Below are positions 18,096-27,120 of a stretch of 44,964 bases of DNA, in pieces (positions within the stretch are counted from its first letter, which is position 1; every line of letters starts with the position of its first letter). The notes under the pieces are model-generated. The model had not been told where the DNA came from, made no database searches, and was given only the letters and a program-made list of their open reading frames with translations. The translations under genes were made by a program, and so were the position numbers. This DNA comes from Acidobacteriota bacterium. GTDB taxonomy: Bacteria; Acidobacteriota; Terriglobia; Bryobacterales; Bryobacteraceae. Where the stretch lies: the NCBI GenBank assembly GCA_018268835.1, contig JAFDVU010000038.1:1-44964 (forward strand), in the 5' to 3' direction.

Positions 18096-18584
18096 CTACC
18101 AGGTGACGCCGCCGGAAGGCGGCGGCCACGCCCTCAGCATCTGCCGCAGCACCACGGCCTGTCCGAAGTGATAGCTGTTGTGTGACGCGATCGCGCGAAT
18201 CATTTCCATCCGGCTCGAACCCTTGCGTTGCGCCGCGAGATCTCCCTCGCCCACCGCGCGCTCAATCGCGGCCAGCCCTTTGCGGAAATCCTTCACCGCG
18301 CGATCCCACTCCCGCTTGCCCGCGGGCGCCACACCTCCGGGCCAACTGCCCGAAGCATGCTTGGGAACCCGCGGCGTCTTGCCGTTCAACCACGCAGCAA
18401 CCCAAGCCTGCCAGTAAGTCACGTGGCTTAGCAATTGATAGATCGAATGTGGCGCGCCCGCCGGACGAACGCCGGCCAGCTTCCAATCCAGCCCATCGAA
18501 TATGTCCAGCGATGGGGCGTGGGCGCCCTTGCCCGACAGCGACGCTTCCAGAGCGACTGCCAGCAACTCATCGTGCCCGGCCAT
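18096..18584 (-). CDS. DinB/YfiT-family metal-binding protein
   Basis: A 162-residue protein. I chose the ATG at 18584 because GGAGG lies eight bases before it; an earlier start would add ten residues that contain that ribosome site. The fold is the DinB four-helix bundle: LLSHVTYWQAWVAAWL in helix 2 with His54, and ASHNSYHFGQAVVLRQML in the last helix with His135 and His139, the classic three-histidine divalent-metal site. Members act as thiol-dependent transferases (for example with bacillithiol or mycothiol) or are induced by DNA damage; most are unassigned. The gene is divided from gltX by 63 bases on the same strand and may be cotranscribed with it. Confidence 0.85.
   Translation of the reverse strand: MAGHDELLAVALEASLSGKGAHAPSLDIFDGLDWKLAGVRPAGAPHSIYQLLSHVTYWQAWVAAWLNGKTPRVPKHASGSWPGGVAPAGKREWDRAVKDFRKGLAAIERAVGEGDLAAQRKGSSRMEMIRAIASHNSYHFGQAVVLRQMLRAWPPPSGGVTW
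18107..18124. terminator. GC-rich hairpin at the junction of two converging genes
   Basis: CGCCGCC (18107-18113), loop GGAA, GGCGGCG (18118-18124). It lies within the last codons of the DinB-family gene, 18 bases past the stop of the converging membrane protein gene. The GNRA-type loop makes it stable; it may stop + strand transcription, but there is no T run. Confidence 0.35.
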
Positions 18585-18647
18585 GGAAGATACCTCCTTC
18601 CCGGATGGCACCATTATGCGCTCCAGAAATCGCGAGCGTTACCGTCT

Positions 18648-20069
18648 TCAGCTCAGCTTCGCGATCGCCTCTTCAATTCGCCCGAGCGCGGTTTCGCGGC
18701 CCAGCGCTTCCAGCGTCCCGAAGAGCGGCGGCGCGGTCTTGCGCCCGCACACCGCCACGCGGATCGGCTCGAACATCTGCCCGGCTTTGATGCCCAGCCC
18801 TTCGGCGGCGGCGCGCAGCGCGCCCTCCAGTCCGTCGTGCGTGAACTCGGCGCCGGCAAGCACTTCGCGCGCCCGCTCCAGCACCCGCTTCGCCATCGCC
18901 GCGTCGCCCTTCTTCGGAACCAGTTCCGCCGCGTCGTACGGCGCCAGTTTCTCCGCGAAGAAGAAGTCCGCCACCGTCTGCACGTCCTTGAGCAGCTTGA
19001 TGCGCTCCTGAATCAGCGGCGTGATCTGCCGCATTTTCTCCGGTCCCACCGGCACGAACGGCAGGAGTTCCGCCGCCAGTTGGTCGCTCGCCAGCCCGCG
19101 GATATGCTCCGCGTTCAGCCACAGAGCCTTCGCGTCGAACGGATTCTCTTCGGTGAAATTGACCACCGCGTTGGCGCGGTTTATCCCTTCCAGCGTGAAC
19201 AGCTCCACCAGTTCCTCGCGCGACATGCGCTCGCGATCGTTCTTCGGGCTCCATCCCAGCAGGCACAGAAAATTGACGAACGCGTGCGGCAGGAACCCGG
19301 CGTCGCGATACGTGGTCACGCTGACCACCGGCCCGTGGACGCGCTTGGACAGCTTCATCCCGTCCGGCGCCATCAGCAGGGGCAGGTGCGCGAACGTCGG
19401 CGCCTCGGCGCCCGCGGCGTCGAAAATCAGCTGGTGCTTGAAGGCGTTCGAGAGGTGCTCCTGCCCGCGGATGATGTGCGTGATCCGCAGGTCGGCATCG
19501 TCCGCGCAACTCGCCAGGTGGTACGTCGGCATGCCGTCACTGCGCAGCAGCGCGAAGTCTTCCAGATCGGCGTAGGCTTTCGACTGCTCGCCGTACACCG
19601 CGTCGGTGAACACGACCGCGCCCGCCTGTTCGCGCGGCACGCGGAAGCGCAGCGCGAAGGGTTCGCCCGCCGCCGCGCGCCGGTCGCTCTCCTCGCGCGA
19701 AAGCTCGCGCATGCCGGGATTGCACAGCCACGTCCCCTGCGCTCCGCTCTTTTCGGAATCGCCCACGGCCGCCGGCGTGAAATCGCGATATGCGAGGCCC
19801 TTGCCGAAGATCGCCCAGGCCACTTCGCGATGCAGCGCCAGGCGCTCGGACTGTTTGTAAAACTCGTCCCACGGCAGGTCGAGCCAGCGCAGCCCGTCGA
19901 AGATCGAGTTGACGCTCGCCTCGGTGTTCCGCTCCACGTCGGTATCGTCCAGCCGCAGGATCATCGTGCCCGCGTTGTGACGCGCATAAAGCCAGTTGAA
20001 GATATAGGTGCGCGCGCTCCCGATGTGCAGAAAGCCCGTGGGAGAGGGCGCAAAGCGTACTCTTGGCAT
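18648..20069 (-). CDS. gltX: Glutamyl-tRNA synthetase
   Basis: A 473-residue class I synthetase that attaches glutamate to tRNA-Glu. The start at 20069 is fixed by the family's N-terminus, [20 protein letters not shown], with the HIGH-type signature HIGS at 15-18. The second signature is MKLSKRVHG near residues 233-241. The Gln/Glu-tRNA-synthetase pattern [17 protein letters not shown] and the C-terminal helical anticodon-binding domain (from about 320) are present; the length is normal. Because glnS is in the same window, this enzyme is likely to charge tRNA-Glu only, but discrimination cannot be read off directly. It is divergent from the DUF1080 gene with 72 bases between the starts. Confidence 0.96.
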   Translation of the reverse strand: MPRVRFAPSPTGFLHIGSARTYIFNWLYARHNAGTMILRLDDTDVERNTEASVNSIFDGLRWLDLPWDEFYKQSERLALHREVAWAIFGKGLAYRDFTPAAVGDSEKSGAQGTWLCNPGMRELSREESDRRAAAGEPFALRFRVPREQAGAVVFTDAVYGEQSKAYADLEDFALLRSDGMPTYHLASCADDADLRITHIIRGQEHLSNAFKHQLIFDAAGAEAPTFAHLPLLMAPDGMKLSKRVHGPVVSVTTYRDAGFLPHAFVNFLCLLGWSPKNDRERMSREELVELFTLEGINRANAVVNFTEENPFDAKALWLNAEHIRGLASDQLAAELLPFVPVGPEKMRQITPLIQERIKLLKDVQTVADFFFAEKLAPYDAAELVPKKGDAAMAKRVLERAREVLAGAEFTHDGLEGALRAAAEGLGIKAGQMFEPIRVAVCGRKTAPPLFGTLEALGRETALGRIEEAIAKLS

Positions 20070-20141
20070 GGAAGTTTCAGTATAGCCTGCGGCGCGCCGA
20101 AACCCGCTTCCCGTGGCGCCGGACTGCGCTACCCTGTACCC

Positions 20142-20744
20142 ATGCGCTGGCTGCTCGCCCTGCCGCTCGCGGTGTGTCTCTCCGCCCAACCCGCCGTCTG
20201 GAAACCCCTCTTCGACGGCCATTCCCTCGCCGGATGGCGGGAGACGCCCTTCGCCAACGCGGGCAAGGTCACCGCCGCCGATGGCGTTCTCAGTCTCGCC
20301 GCCGGGCACCCCCTCACCGGCGTCACCTGGACCGGCGACTTCCCGCGCACCGGCTACGAGATCCGCCTGGAAGCGCGCCGTACCCTCGGCGGCGACTTCT
20401 TCGCCAGCCTCACCTTCCCCGTGGGCGAGTCCTACGCGACCTTCGTCACCGGTGGATGGGGCGGCGACATCGTCGGCATCTCCAGCATCGACGGATGGGA
20501 CGCCAGCGACAACGAAACCCGCAACTACTTCACCTTCGAAAACGGCCGCTGGTACACGCTGCGCCTGCGTGTCACGGCCGACCGCATACTCGCCTGGATC
20601 GGCGATCGCCAGGTCGTCAACGTGGAAATCGCCGGCCGCACTGTCGGCCTTCGTCCCGGCGACATCAAGCTCAGCACACCCCTCGGCTTTGCCGCCTACA
20701 ACACCACCGGCGAGCTCCGCAAGATCGAGTACCGCCTGCTATGA
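20142..20744 (+). CDS. Exported DUF1080 (3-keto-disaccharide hydrolase-like) protein
   Basis: A 200-residue protein with a 16-residue signal peptide ([16 protein letters not shown]). The mature protein is one DUF1080 domain, a concanavalin-like beta-sandwich: it opens with [16 protein letters not shown], the usual FDGxxLxGW signature, runs through [20 protein letters not shown], and closes with [17 protein letters not shown]. Characterised relatives in Bacteroidetes and others hydrolyse 3-keto-sugars made by Gfo/Idh/MocA oxidoreductases; two Tat-exported oxidoreductases of that family lie in this window (23635-25266, 32298-33578). The start of the S9 peptidase gene overlaps its stop (ATGA), so the two are translated together. 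The 72-base gap to gltX must hold its promoter. Confidence 0.87.
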   Translation: MRWLLALPLAVCLSAQPAVWKPLFDGHSLAGWRETPFANAGKVTAADGVLSLAAGHPLTGVTWTGDFPRTGYEIRLEARRTLGGDFFASLTFPVGESYATFVTGGWGGDIVGISSIDGWDASDNETRNYFTFENGRWYTLRLRVTADRILAWIGDRQVVNVEIAGRTVGLRPGDIKLSTPLGFAAYNTTGELRKIEYRLL

Positions 20745-22657
20745 ATCGTCCCGGCCACGAACATCCAATGAGATCCTTCATCGCCGCCATCCTTCTTGTA
20801 TCCGGCCTGCACGCCGCCAACCGTCTCACCATCGATCAGGCCATCGACATCCGCGAGCCGTCCGACCTGCAATTTTCCCCCGATGGCAAACGGCTCGCCC
20901 TGACCGTGCAGGAACCGCCGGCGGCCAAACCCGCACAGCGCCACATCTGGGTTTACGACACCGGCAGCCGGGATCTCCGCCAGTGGACCAATTCGACGAA
21001 ATCTGAGTACAGCCCGCGCTGGTCGCCCGACGGGCGCACTCTGGCGTTCCTCTCCGACCGCGGCGAAGGCGACCAGATCTGGCTCCTTCCGGCAAGCGGC
21101 GGCGAAGCCATGGAGTTGACCAGCGCCAGGACTTCCGTGACGAGCTTCCGCTGGTCGCCCGACGGGAAACGCATCGCCTTTCTCGCCGCCGACCCGCGCA
21201 CCGCCGAAGAGGAGCGCAAGCAGAAGGAGCAGGACGACGCGCGCGTCATCGATGCGCCGCATCCGGCCCGCATCTGGACTGTCGACGTCGCCACCAAAGC
21301 TGTGCGGCGAATCACCGGCGGCGCGTGGCACTGGCGCGACCTGGCCTGGATGCCCGGCGGCACCCGCATCCTGGCCTCCGGCACCGATCGCCCGGCCGAC
21401 GAGCACCGCGGATTGGAGCGTATCTGCTCCGTATCCCTCGAGGATGGCGCGGTGACGGAGGTCCTCACCCCCAAAGGGCCGTTTCAGCGAATCCAGGTAT
21501 CGCCCAACGGCTCGGCGGTAGCGTTCGTTTCTTCGCCCGGCGACGGGCCGGCCGCGCAGGACCTGTTCCTGCTGCCGCTCGATACGCGCGTGCCCCGCAA
21601 CCTCACCGCCTCCAGGGACCGGCCTGTCGCGAACTTCCAGTGGCTCGGTGAGACCGAACTCGCCGTTCTGTTTCGCGACGGATTTCGTACCGCCCTGGAG
21701 ACCGCCGGCGGTCCGCCGCGCAAACTGGTCACCGAGGATTCGCTCCAGATCTCGGCCTTTGCCGTGAGCCCGCAAGGGGCGGTGGCCTATGTGGCGGAAT
21801 CGGCCTCTGTGCCGCCCGAGTTGTGGGCCGGCAGCAAGCCCGCAAGCCATTTCAATGAGGCGCTCGCGAAGGCGGATTTGCAGCGTCCGGAGTTCTACCG
21901 CTACAAAAGCTTCGACGGCACGCCCATAGAAGCCGCGCTCTTTCGCGGCGCCGGCGCGAATCCGGCGGGACCGCAACCGCTGGTCGCGCTGATTCATGGC
22001 GGCCCGGCGGGGCTGTGGTCGAACCATTTCGACGCCCTCACTCAGTTGCTGGCAGCGCGCGGCTATTCCGTCTTCCAGCCGAACATCCGCGGCTCGATGG
22101 GCTACGGTCAGAAGTTCCTGGAATCCAACCGCGGCGATTGGGGCGGCGGCGATTTCAAGGACGTCATGGCCGGCGTCGACGACCTGATCGCGCGCAAGAT
22201 CGCCGATCCGAACCGCATAGCCATCGCCGGCTGGTCGTACGGCGGCTACATGGCCGAGTGGGCCATCACGCAGACCGGCCGCTTCAAGGCCGCCATCTCC
22301 GGCGCGGGGATGGCCGACCTCGCCACCGAGTTCGGCACCGAGGCGCGGCCCGAGGGCGATGAGTGGTATTACGGAACGCCCTATGAAAACCTGGCCGGCT
22401 TCCTGAAGTCTTCGCCCATCGTGTTCATCAAGAACGCCAAAACCCCCACGCTGATCCTTCAGGGCGAGGCCGATACCACCGATCCACTTTCACAGAGCCA
22501 GATGCTTTACCGGGGTTTGAAGCGCTACAACGTTCCCGTGCAGTTTGTGGTCTACCCGCGGGAACCGCACGGTCTGCGCGAACGCAAGCACATCGCCGAC
22601 CGTTACCAGCGCAGCCTGGACTGGATCGCCAGGTATCTCGGGCCAGCGGCCATGTAG
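20741..22657 (+). CDS. Exported S9 family prolyl-oligopeptidase-type peptidase
   Basis: A 638-residue serine peptidase. The ATG at 20741 overlaps the previous stop; an in-frame ATG at 20768 would give a tidier signal peptide (MRSFIAAILLVSGLHA) and may be the real start. Residues about 35-360 form a WSPDG-repeat propeller (RWSPDGRTLAFLSDRG, RWSPDGKRIAFLA). The catalytic domain has HGGPAG near 427, GWSYGGYMAEW with Ser499, Asp578 in GEADTTDP and His610 in PREPHGL: a full triad. It resembles the acylaminoacyl- or dipeptidyl-peptidase branch. It is a distant relative of the peptidase at 4378-6444, not a recent copy. Coupling with a DUF1080 sugar hydrolase is unexpected. Confidence 0.93.
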   Translation: MNRPGHEHPMRSFIAAILLVSGLHAANRLTIDQAIDIREPSDLQFSPDGKRLALTVQEPPAAKPAQRHIWVYDTGSRDLRQWTNSTKSEYSPRWSPDGRTLAFLSDRGEGDQIWLLPASGGEAMELTSARTSVTSFRWSPDGKRIAFLAADPRTAEEERKQKEQDDARVIDAPHPARIWTVDVATKAVRRITGGAWHWRDLAWMPGGTRILASGTDRPADEHRGLERICSVSLEDGAVTEVLTPKGPFQRIQVSPNGSAVAFVSSPGDGPAAQDLFLLPLDTRVPRNLTASRDRPVANFQWLGETELAVLFRDGFRTALETAGGPPRKLVTEDSLQISAFAVSPQGAVAYVAESASVPPELWAGSKPASHFNEALAKADLQRPEFYRYKSFDGTPIEAALFRGAGANPAGPQPLVALIHGGPAGLWSNHFDALTQLLAARGYSVFQPNIRGSMGYGQKFLESNRGDWGGGDFKDVMAGVDDLIARKIADPNRIAIAGWSYGGYMAEWAITQTGRFKAAISGAGMADLATEFGTEARPEGDEWYYGTPYENLAGFLKSSPIVFIKNAKTPTLILQGEADTTDPLSQSQMLYRGLKRYNVPVQFVVYPREPHGLRERKHIADRYQRSLDWIARYLGPAAM

Positions 22658-22701
22658 CCGGACCGCGGATGAAATACTTCGGCTGACACTCGCCAGGATC
22701 T

Positions 22702-23577
22702 CTAATTCCCGGTGGGCATTTTCTCCACGCGCTCGACCACCAGCCGGTCTACCGGCCCCTTACGCGATGTGAGCTTGAGGCCGAGTTGCGACTGCAGGGC
22801 CGTGAAGAGAGTGGGACCGGAGTCGCGGGGAACTTCTGCCGGATTGCCCCCGCCCGCTTCCGAAGGCGTGGGACCCTTGGGCCCGAGCCCTATGCCTTCG
22901 GGGGAGAATTCGACTTGGATATCGTAAGTTCCTGTCAGTCCCGTTTTATCCACGACCGGCCTGCCCAGCGGCAATCCGAGAGTCCCGGCCAGATCAGCCA
23001 TGGTCACACCATCGCCCCGCATACTCATGCGACCGTTGACCGTAGCCTGGATTCCCAGTTGGCCACGCGGCATTCGAAAGCGGGCCTCGCCCGTTGGCGG
23101 AGGTCCGGGCGGGTGGTCACCTGCGGCTTCGGCCGGCGCCGCTTCCTTCATCCGGATGCCGACTTTGGCCACCGTCATCTCGTAGACCGGGGCCTCCTTG
23201 GTCTCCTTGTGCAGCTTCAGCCTGAAGCGGTCCGCCAGAAGATTCTGGAGCATGACGCGGGCATCCTCCCTGCTCGCGCCGCCGGGGACCTTGGCGATCA
23301 CGTCGAAACGCTCGCTGTCCATCCAGGAGGGGCCGAGAACCTGGAAGCTCTGCACGTCGTAGGCGCGCATGATTAGCGCCCTCAGCGGCATATCGGTGAA
23401 TCTGATCCGGCCGGGATTGCTGGTTCCCGGACCGCCATCCACGCTTCCCTGGAGCCGCGCCATGGCCTGCGGAGCGGCCGGTCTGACGGATGCAACTTCG
23501 AAAGTGAGTCTCCGGTCGGGTGGTTGGCCCCGGGCCATGGACGCGCAGAGCAGCGCGGCGCTGAAGACACGGAGCAT
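22702..23577 (-). CDS. TIGR03435 family exported protein (Solibacter paralogous family)
   Basis: A 291-residue protein from the ATG that gives a signal peptide (MLRVFSAALLCASMARG); an upstream in-frame ATG at 23634 is less fitting. It carries the pattern of TIGR03435: FEVASVRPA after the signal, GRIRFTDMPLRALIMRAYDV, FDVIAKVPGGASREDARVML, then QNLLADRFRLKLHKETKEAPVYEM, and at the end GRPVVDKTGLTGTYDIQVEF with LFTALQSQLGLKLTSRKGPVDRLVVE. This family is expanded to dozens of copies in Candidatus Solibacter usitatus and its relatives; its function is unknown, although some copies sit beside regulators or peptidases. It converges on the S9 peptidase gene. The next gene upstream on its strand (Gfo/Idh/MocA) ends 57 bases before its start. 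Confidence 0.9.
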   Translation of the reverse strand: MLRVFSAALLCASMARGQPPDRRLTFEVASVRPAAPQAMARLQGSVDGGPGTSNPGRIRFTDMPLRALIMRAYDVQSFQVLGPSWMDSERFDVIAKVPGGASREDARVMLQNLLADRFRLKLHKETKEAPVYEMTVAKVGIRMKEAAPAEAAGDHPPGPPPTGEARFRMPRGQLGIQATVNGRMSMRGDGVTMADLAGTLGLPLGRPVVDKTGLTGTYDIQVEFSPEGIGLGPKGPTPSEAGGGNPAEVPRDSGPTLFTALQSQLGLKLTSRKGPVDRLVVERVEKMPTGN

Positions 23578-23634
23578 CTTACATGGAAAACGACGGCCGG
23601 CCTCGGTTTGTGACAACGGCGCCACCCGCCGCAC

Positions 23635-25266
23635 TCATCCGTTCAGCGTCCACCCCGCCCGGTACGTCCGCTTCAGCCACTCGTTGGCTTCGTCCATGTT
23701 CGTTACGCGCCCAGCCTTCGGATCGTACTCGAGGCGCTTGCCCGCGCGATGCGCCACCAGCCCGAGCAGCATCTGCTCGATCATGCTCCCCGAGTAATCG
23801 AAGTCGCAGTGCGTCTTCGTGCTCGTGCCGTGGACCACCTTGGCGTTCTTCCCCTTGCAGGCGTCGATCCATTCCTGTTGGAAGAGGCTATCGCCCATCG
23901 GCGCCGGACGCCCCTCCTTCTCCGCCGCCGCAATCGCGGTCACGCTCGTGTTCGGCATCCCCAGCGCCGCCGGAATCTTGCCGTCCAGCATCTGCACCAC
24001 CGGGAACCCGTTCTCCGTCGGGGTCGCGCTCGGCATCGCGGTGAAACCGGCGGGCAGCGCCGGGCCGCCCTGTCTGCCGCCGCGCGCAAACTGCCCGCCG
24101 CCGCGCCCGCCGCGTCCGCCGCGGCCCGCCTGCGACTGAGTCACCTGCCCCGTACCCTCCACCAGCGGCAGCAACTCGCTTGCGCTGCGCCGCTTGTAGT
24201 ACGTGAAGTCGCCGTCGTCGTTGTTGGGGATGATCGCCCGCGTCGTGAAATCGGCCACGATCGATCCCTTGGTACCCTCGAAAATCGCGCCGTTGGCAAT
24301 GTGCGCCACATCGATGTAGCTCTTCGGCGCGTTCGGCTTCAACCCGCCCTGGTACCACACCACCTCGACCGGTCCGCGCCACGAATTCGCCGGATGCTCG
24401 AAGTGCGCCTTCAACTTCACCGGGCAGATGTTCGGGTCGTACTTATCGCTCACCTCGCGATCGATGTCGATCGCGGTGGGCGCCCCGGCGTCGATCGAGT
24501 TCCACAACAGGTCCATCGTGTGCGCGCCCATGTCGCCCATCTGCCCCACGCCGAAATCGCGGTACATGTTCCAGAACAGGCAGTTCAACCCGCTCGATCC
24601 GCCGAAATACTGCGGGCTGTAGGGGTGGTACGGCGACGGCCCGATCCATTGTTCGTAGTGCAGGAACGAAGGCGGCATGCCCTCGCCCGCGGGATAACCG
24701 GGACGCGGCAACTGCCGGCTGTCCCACCCGTGGATGGTCTTCAACTGGCCCACCGCACCGTCCAGAATCAGTTCGCGCAGCCGCTCGAAGTTCGGATACG
24801 CGTGCCGCTGCGTGCCGTGCTGCGTCGCCACCTTCGCCCGCCGGCTGAGATAATTCGCGCGCACCGTCCGCGCCTCTTCCACCGTGATCCCGAGCGGCTT
24901 CTCGCAATACACGTTCAGGTTGCGGTTCAACGCCCAGTTGGCGATGAAGGCGTGATGGTGATCGGCCGTGCAGATGATCACCGCCTCCACGTCCTTCTGG
25001 TCCATGACCCGCCGCCAGTCCCAATACGTCTTGGCCTTGGGGAAGATCTCCAGCGCCTCCTTGGTACGGTTGTCGTTGACGTCGCAGAGCGCGACCACGT
25101 TCTCATTGCGCAGCACGTTGTAATGCGCCGTGCCGCGGCCCCAAACGCCGAACAACGCGACGTTCAGCTTGTTACTGGGCGCGTTCTGCCCGCGCAGGGT
25201 ACCGCTCTTGAGAATCGTCAGTCCGGCGGCCGCAGCCGCGGTCTTAAGCAAGTCGCGTCGTTGCAT
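23635..25266 (-). CDS. Tat-exported Gfo/Idh/MocA family oxidoreductase
   Basis: A 543-residue NAD(P)-dependent sugar-type oxidoreductase. Residues 1-25 are a twin-arginine signal (QRRDLLKTAAAAAGL), so the folded enzyme is exported with its cofactor. The Rossmann domain begins LNVALFGVWGRGTAHYNVL and has ALCDVN at strand 2; EKPLGITVEEA near 122-132 holds the family's catalytic-loop EKP. The C-terminal domain (about 150-540) is alpha/beta. A Gly/Arg-rich insert (about 375-405, GRGGRGGRGGG then QFARGG) lies in the second half and looks disordered. The family oxidises or dehydrates sugars, some giving the 3-keto sugars that DUF1080 proteins hydrolyse. GGAGAGG sits before the ATG, inside a strong hairpin. 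Confidence 0.9.
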   Translation of the reverse strand: MQRRDLLKTAAAAAGLTILKSGTLRGQNAPSNKLNVALFGVWGRGTAHYNVLRNENVVALCDVNDNRTKEALEIFPKAKTYWDWRRVMDQKDVEAVIICTADHHHAFIANWALNRNLNVYCEKPLGITVEEARTVRANYLSRRAKVATQHGTQRHAYPNFERLRELILDGAVGQLKTIHGWDSRQLPRPGYPAGEGMPPSFLHYEQWIGPSPYHPYSPQYFGGSSGLNCLFWNMYRDFGVGQMGDMGAHTMDLLWNSIDAGAPTAIDIDREVSDKYDPNICPVKLKAHFEHPANSWRGPVEVVWYQGGLKPNAPKSYIDVAHIANGAIFEGTKGSIVADFTTRAIIPNNDDGDFTYYKRRSASELLPLVEGTGQVTQSQAGRGGRGGRGGGQFARGGRQGGPALPAGFTAMPSATPTENGFPVVQMLDGKIPAALGMPNTSVTAIAAAEKEGRPAPMGDSLFQQEWIDACKGKNAKVVHGTSTKTHCDFDYSGSMIEQMLLGLVAHRAGKRLEYDPKAGRVTNMDEANEWLKRTYRAGWTLNG

Positions 25267-25269
25267 GGG

Positions 25270-25305
25270 GAAACCTCTCCTGTCGGGACAGGGGTAACAG
25301 GTTTC
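25270..25305 (-). promoter_or_regulatory. Nested hairpin covering the ribosome site of the Gfo/Idh/MocA gene
   Basis: An outer stem GAAACCT (25270-25276) with AGGTTTC (25299-25305) encloses an inner stem CCTGTC (25279-25284) with GACAGG (25287-25292). Read on the minus strand it is the leader of the gene that starts at 25266, and its GGAGAGG ribosome site (25274-25280) is within the stem. Folding could hide the site from ribosomes. It might also serve as a terminator for the PilT-like gene, which ends at 25341. Confidence 0.4.
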
Positions 25306-25340
25306 ACCGGATGACGCAAGCGGCGCGCGCCGCGACGCTC

Positions 25341-26495
25341 CTACCCCAGGTACCGCTGCAGGTCTTCCAGGCGGTAGCCGTGCGCGCTCGCCGTGTCGCG
25401 CGTGATCCGCCCCATCCGCACCAGTTCCGTCAGCGACTGCTCCATCGTCATCATCCCCTCAGCCCGTCGCGTCGAAATCTGCGAGAGCAGTTGATGATCG
25501 TCGCCCTTGCGGATCAGCGAACGTATCGCGTCGGTCGCGATCATGACCTCGGTCGCCGGCCAGCGCGTCACGCCATCCACACCCGGCACCAGTTGCTGCG
25601 CGATCACCGCCGCCAGCGCCAGCGAAAGCTGCTGCCGGATCTGCGGCTGGTTTCCCGCCGGGAAGCTGTCCAGGATGCGCGACATCGCCTGAATCGCGTC
25701 GTTGGTGTGCAGCGTCGAAAACACCAGGTGGCCGGTCTCCGCCGCCGTCAGCGCCGTCGCGATGGTCTCCGCGTCGCGCATCTCGCCCACCAGGATCACG
25801 TCCGGACTCTGCCGCATCAGGCTGCGCAGCGTCCCCGCGAAGTCCGGCGTATCGCGCCCCACTTCGATCTGCTCGATCACCGCCGTGCGGTTCGCGTGCT
25901 GATACTCCACCGGATCTTCGATGGTCACGATGTGCGCCGGGCGCCGGGAGTTGATCAGGTCGATCAGCGCGGCCAGAGTCGAACTCTTCCCGCTGCCCGT
26001 GGGACCGGTCACCAGCACGAACCCCTGCCGCCGGTCGGCCAGTTTCGCCAGCGCCGGTGGCAGGTTCAGCGATTCGAGCGACGGAATCCGCGTCGGCAGG
26101 AGCCGTATGCTCGCCGCCAACGTCCCGCGCTGATGGTGGATGTTCACCCGAAAGCGGCCCAGGTTCTCGCGATGGAATCCCAAATCCACCGAACGCCGCG
26201 CGCGCAACTCCTCCGCCTGTGCCGGCTCCAGGATCGGCAGTACGAGGGCGCGCACGTCCTCCGCATCCAGCGGCGTGGAGGACGCGGGCGTCAGGCTCCC
26301 CGTAACCCGCATCATGGGCGGCGCGCCGGCAATCAGCAGCACGTCGCTCGCGTGACGCGCCGCCGCGGACGCCAGTAACTGCTCCAGTGACGCGGTGGAT
26401 ACCGGCCCGCGGATCGTCGCGGCGGTCTTCTGGCTGGGCGCCGCGCGGTTCAACTGCGCGACGATCTGGGAAAGTTCGTCGTCGAATCCCGGCAT
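25341..26495 (-). CDS. PilT-family twitching/secretion ATPase
   Basis: A 384-residue ATPase of the type IV pilus retraction family. Residues 35-150 are the PilT N-terminal domain (ARHASDVLLIAGAPPMMRV). The core has Walker A GPTGSGKSS (Lys170), the Asp box IVTIEDPVEYQH (189-200), the Walker B region VILVGEMRDAET (233-244) and the His box HLVFSTLHTNDA (256-267). PilT powers pilus retraction at the inner membrane. About 25 extra residues precede the usual start, rich in Gln/Ala. No other pilus gene is nearby, so this is an orphan copy, and it could also serve a secretion or natural-transformation role. Its start is 16 bases from that of the divergent phosphoesterase gene. Confidence 0.93.
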   Translation of the reverse strand: MPGFDDELSQIVAQLNRAAPSQKTAATIRGPVSTASLEQLLASAAARHASDVLLIAGAPPMMRVTGSLTPASSTPLDAEDVRALVLPILEPAQAEELRARRSVDLGFHRENLGRFRVNIHHQRGTLAASIRLLPTRIPSLESLNLPPALAKLADRRQGFVLVTGPTGSGKSSTLAALIDLINSRRPAHIVTIEDPVEYQHANRTAVIEQIEVGRDTPDFAGTLRSLMRQSPDVILVGEMRDAETIATALTAAETGHLVFSTLHTNDAIQAMSRILDSFPAGNQPQIRQQLSLALAAVIAQQLVPGVDGVTRWPATEVMIATDAIRSLIRKGDDHQLLSQISTRRAEGMMTMEQSLTELVRMGRITRDTASAHGYRLEDLQRYLG

Positions 26496-26511
26496 GGGTT
26501 AGGATGGCCTC

Positions 26512-27111
26512 GTGAACAGGTTACTCCTATTCTCCGATATCCACTCTGACTGGAAGACGCTCGAAACCATCCTCTCCGTGGAGGCGGATTTTTACATTTC
26601 CGCCGGCGACCAGGTCTCCTGGGCGCGCGGGCTCGATCGCTGCGGCGAGATCCTGCGCACGCGCGGCGAAAAGGTCTGGGTGCTCCCCGGCAATCACGAA
26701 TCCGCGTCGCAAATTGCCGCCATGTGCGAACGCTACGGACTCAACAATTTTCACGAACGCGTTTTCCAGGCCGGCAACTGGAACATCGCCGGCCTCGGCT
26801 ACAGTTCCCCCACGCCCTTCGATACCCCCGGCGAATACACCGAGGAGCAACTCGCCGAACGCCTCGCCCGATTCTCCGGCCTGTCTCCCCTGGTCCTCGT
26901 CTGCCACGCCCCACCCTTCGAAACCGGCCTCGACCGCGTGCGCGACGGCCTCCACGCCGGCTCCAAAGCCGTCCGCGCCTTCATCGAAAAGGAGCAGCCC
27001 GCGCATTTCTTTTGCGGCCACATTCACGAAGCCGAGGGCCGCGGCGTCACCCTCGGAGCCACCCGCGCGCACAATGTCGGGAAGAAGGCGTATTTGCTAG
27101 AATTGGATTGA
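26512..27111 (+). CDS. Calcineurin-like metallophosphoesterase
   Basis: A 199-residue cytoplasmic phosphoesterase. It starts with GTG, supported by AGGA eight bases upstream. All family motifs are present in order: SDIHSD (8-13), GDQVSW (32-37), GNHES (61-65), CHAPP (near 130) and CGHIHEAEG (near 164-172). Together these bind two metal ions and the phosphate. The size and the short motif spacing are those of small stand-alone phosphoesterases of the YfcE/MJ0936 kind; the substrate is unknown. prfB follows after nine bases, so the three genes 26512-29142 are probably one transcript. Confidence 0.88.
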   Translation: MNRLLLFSDIHSDWKTLETILSVEADFYISAGDQVSWARGLDRCGEILRTRGEKVWVLPGNHESASQIAAMCERYGLNNFHERVFQAGNWNIAGLGYSSPTPFDTPGEYTEEQLAERLARFSGLSPLVLVCHAPPFETGLDRVRDGLHAGSKAVRAFIEKEQPAHFFCGHIHEAEGRGVTLGATRAHNVGKKAYLLELD

Positions 27112-27120
27112 AATCCCCCC

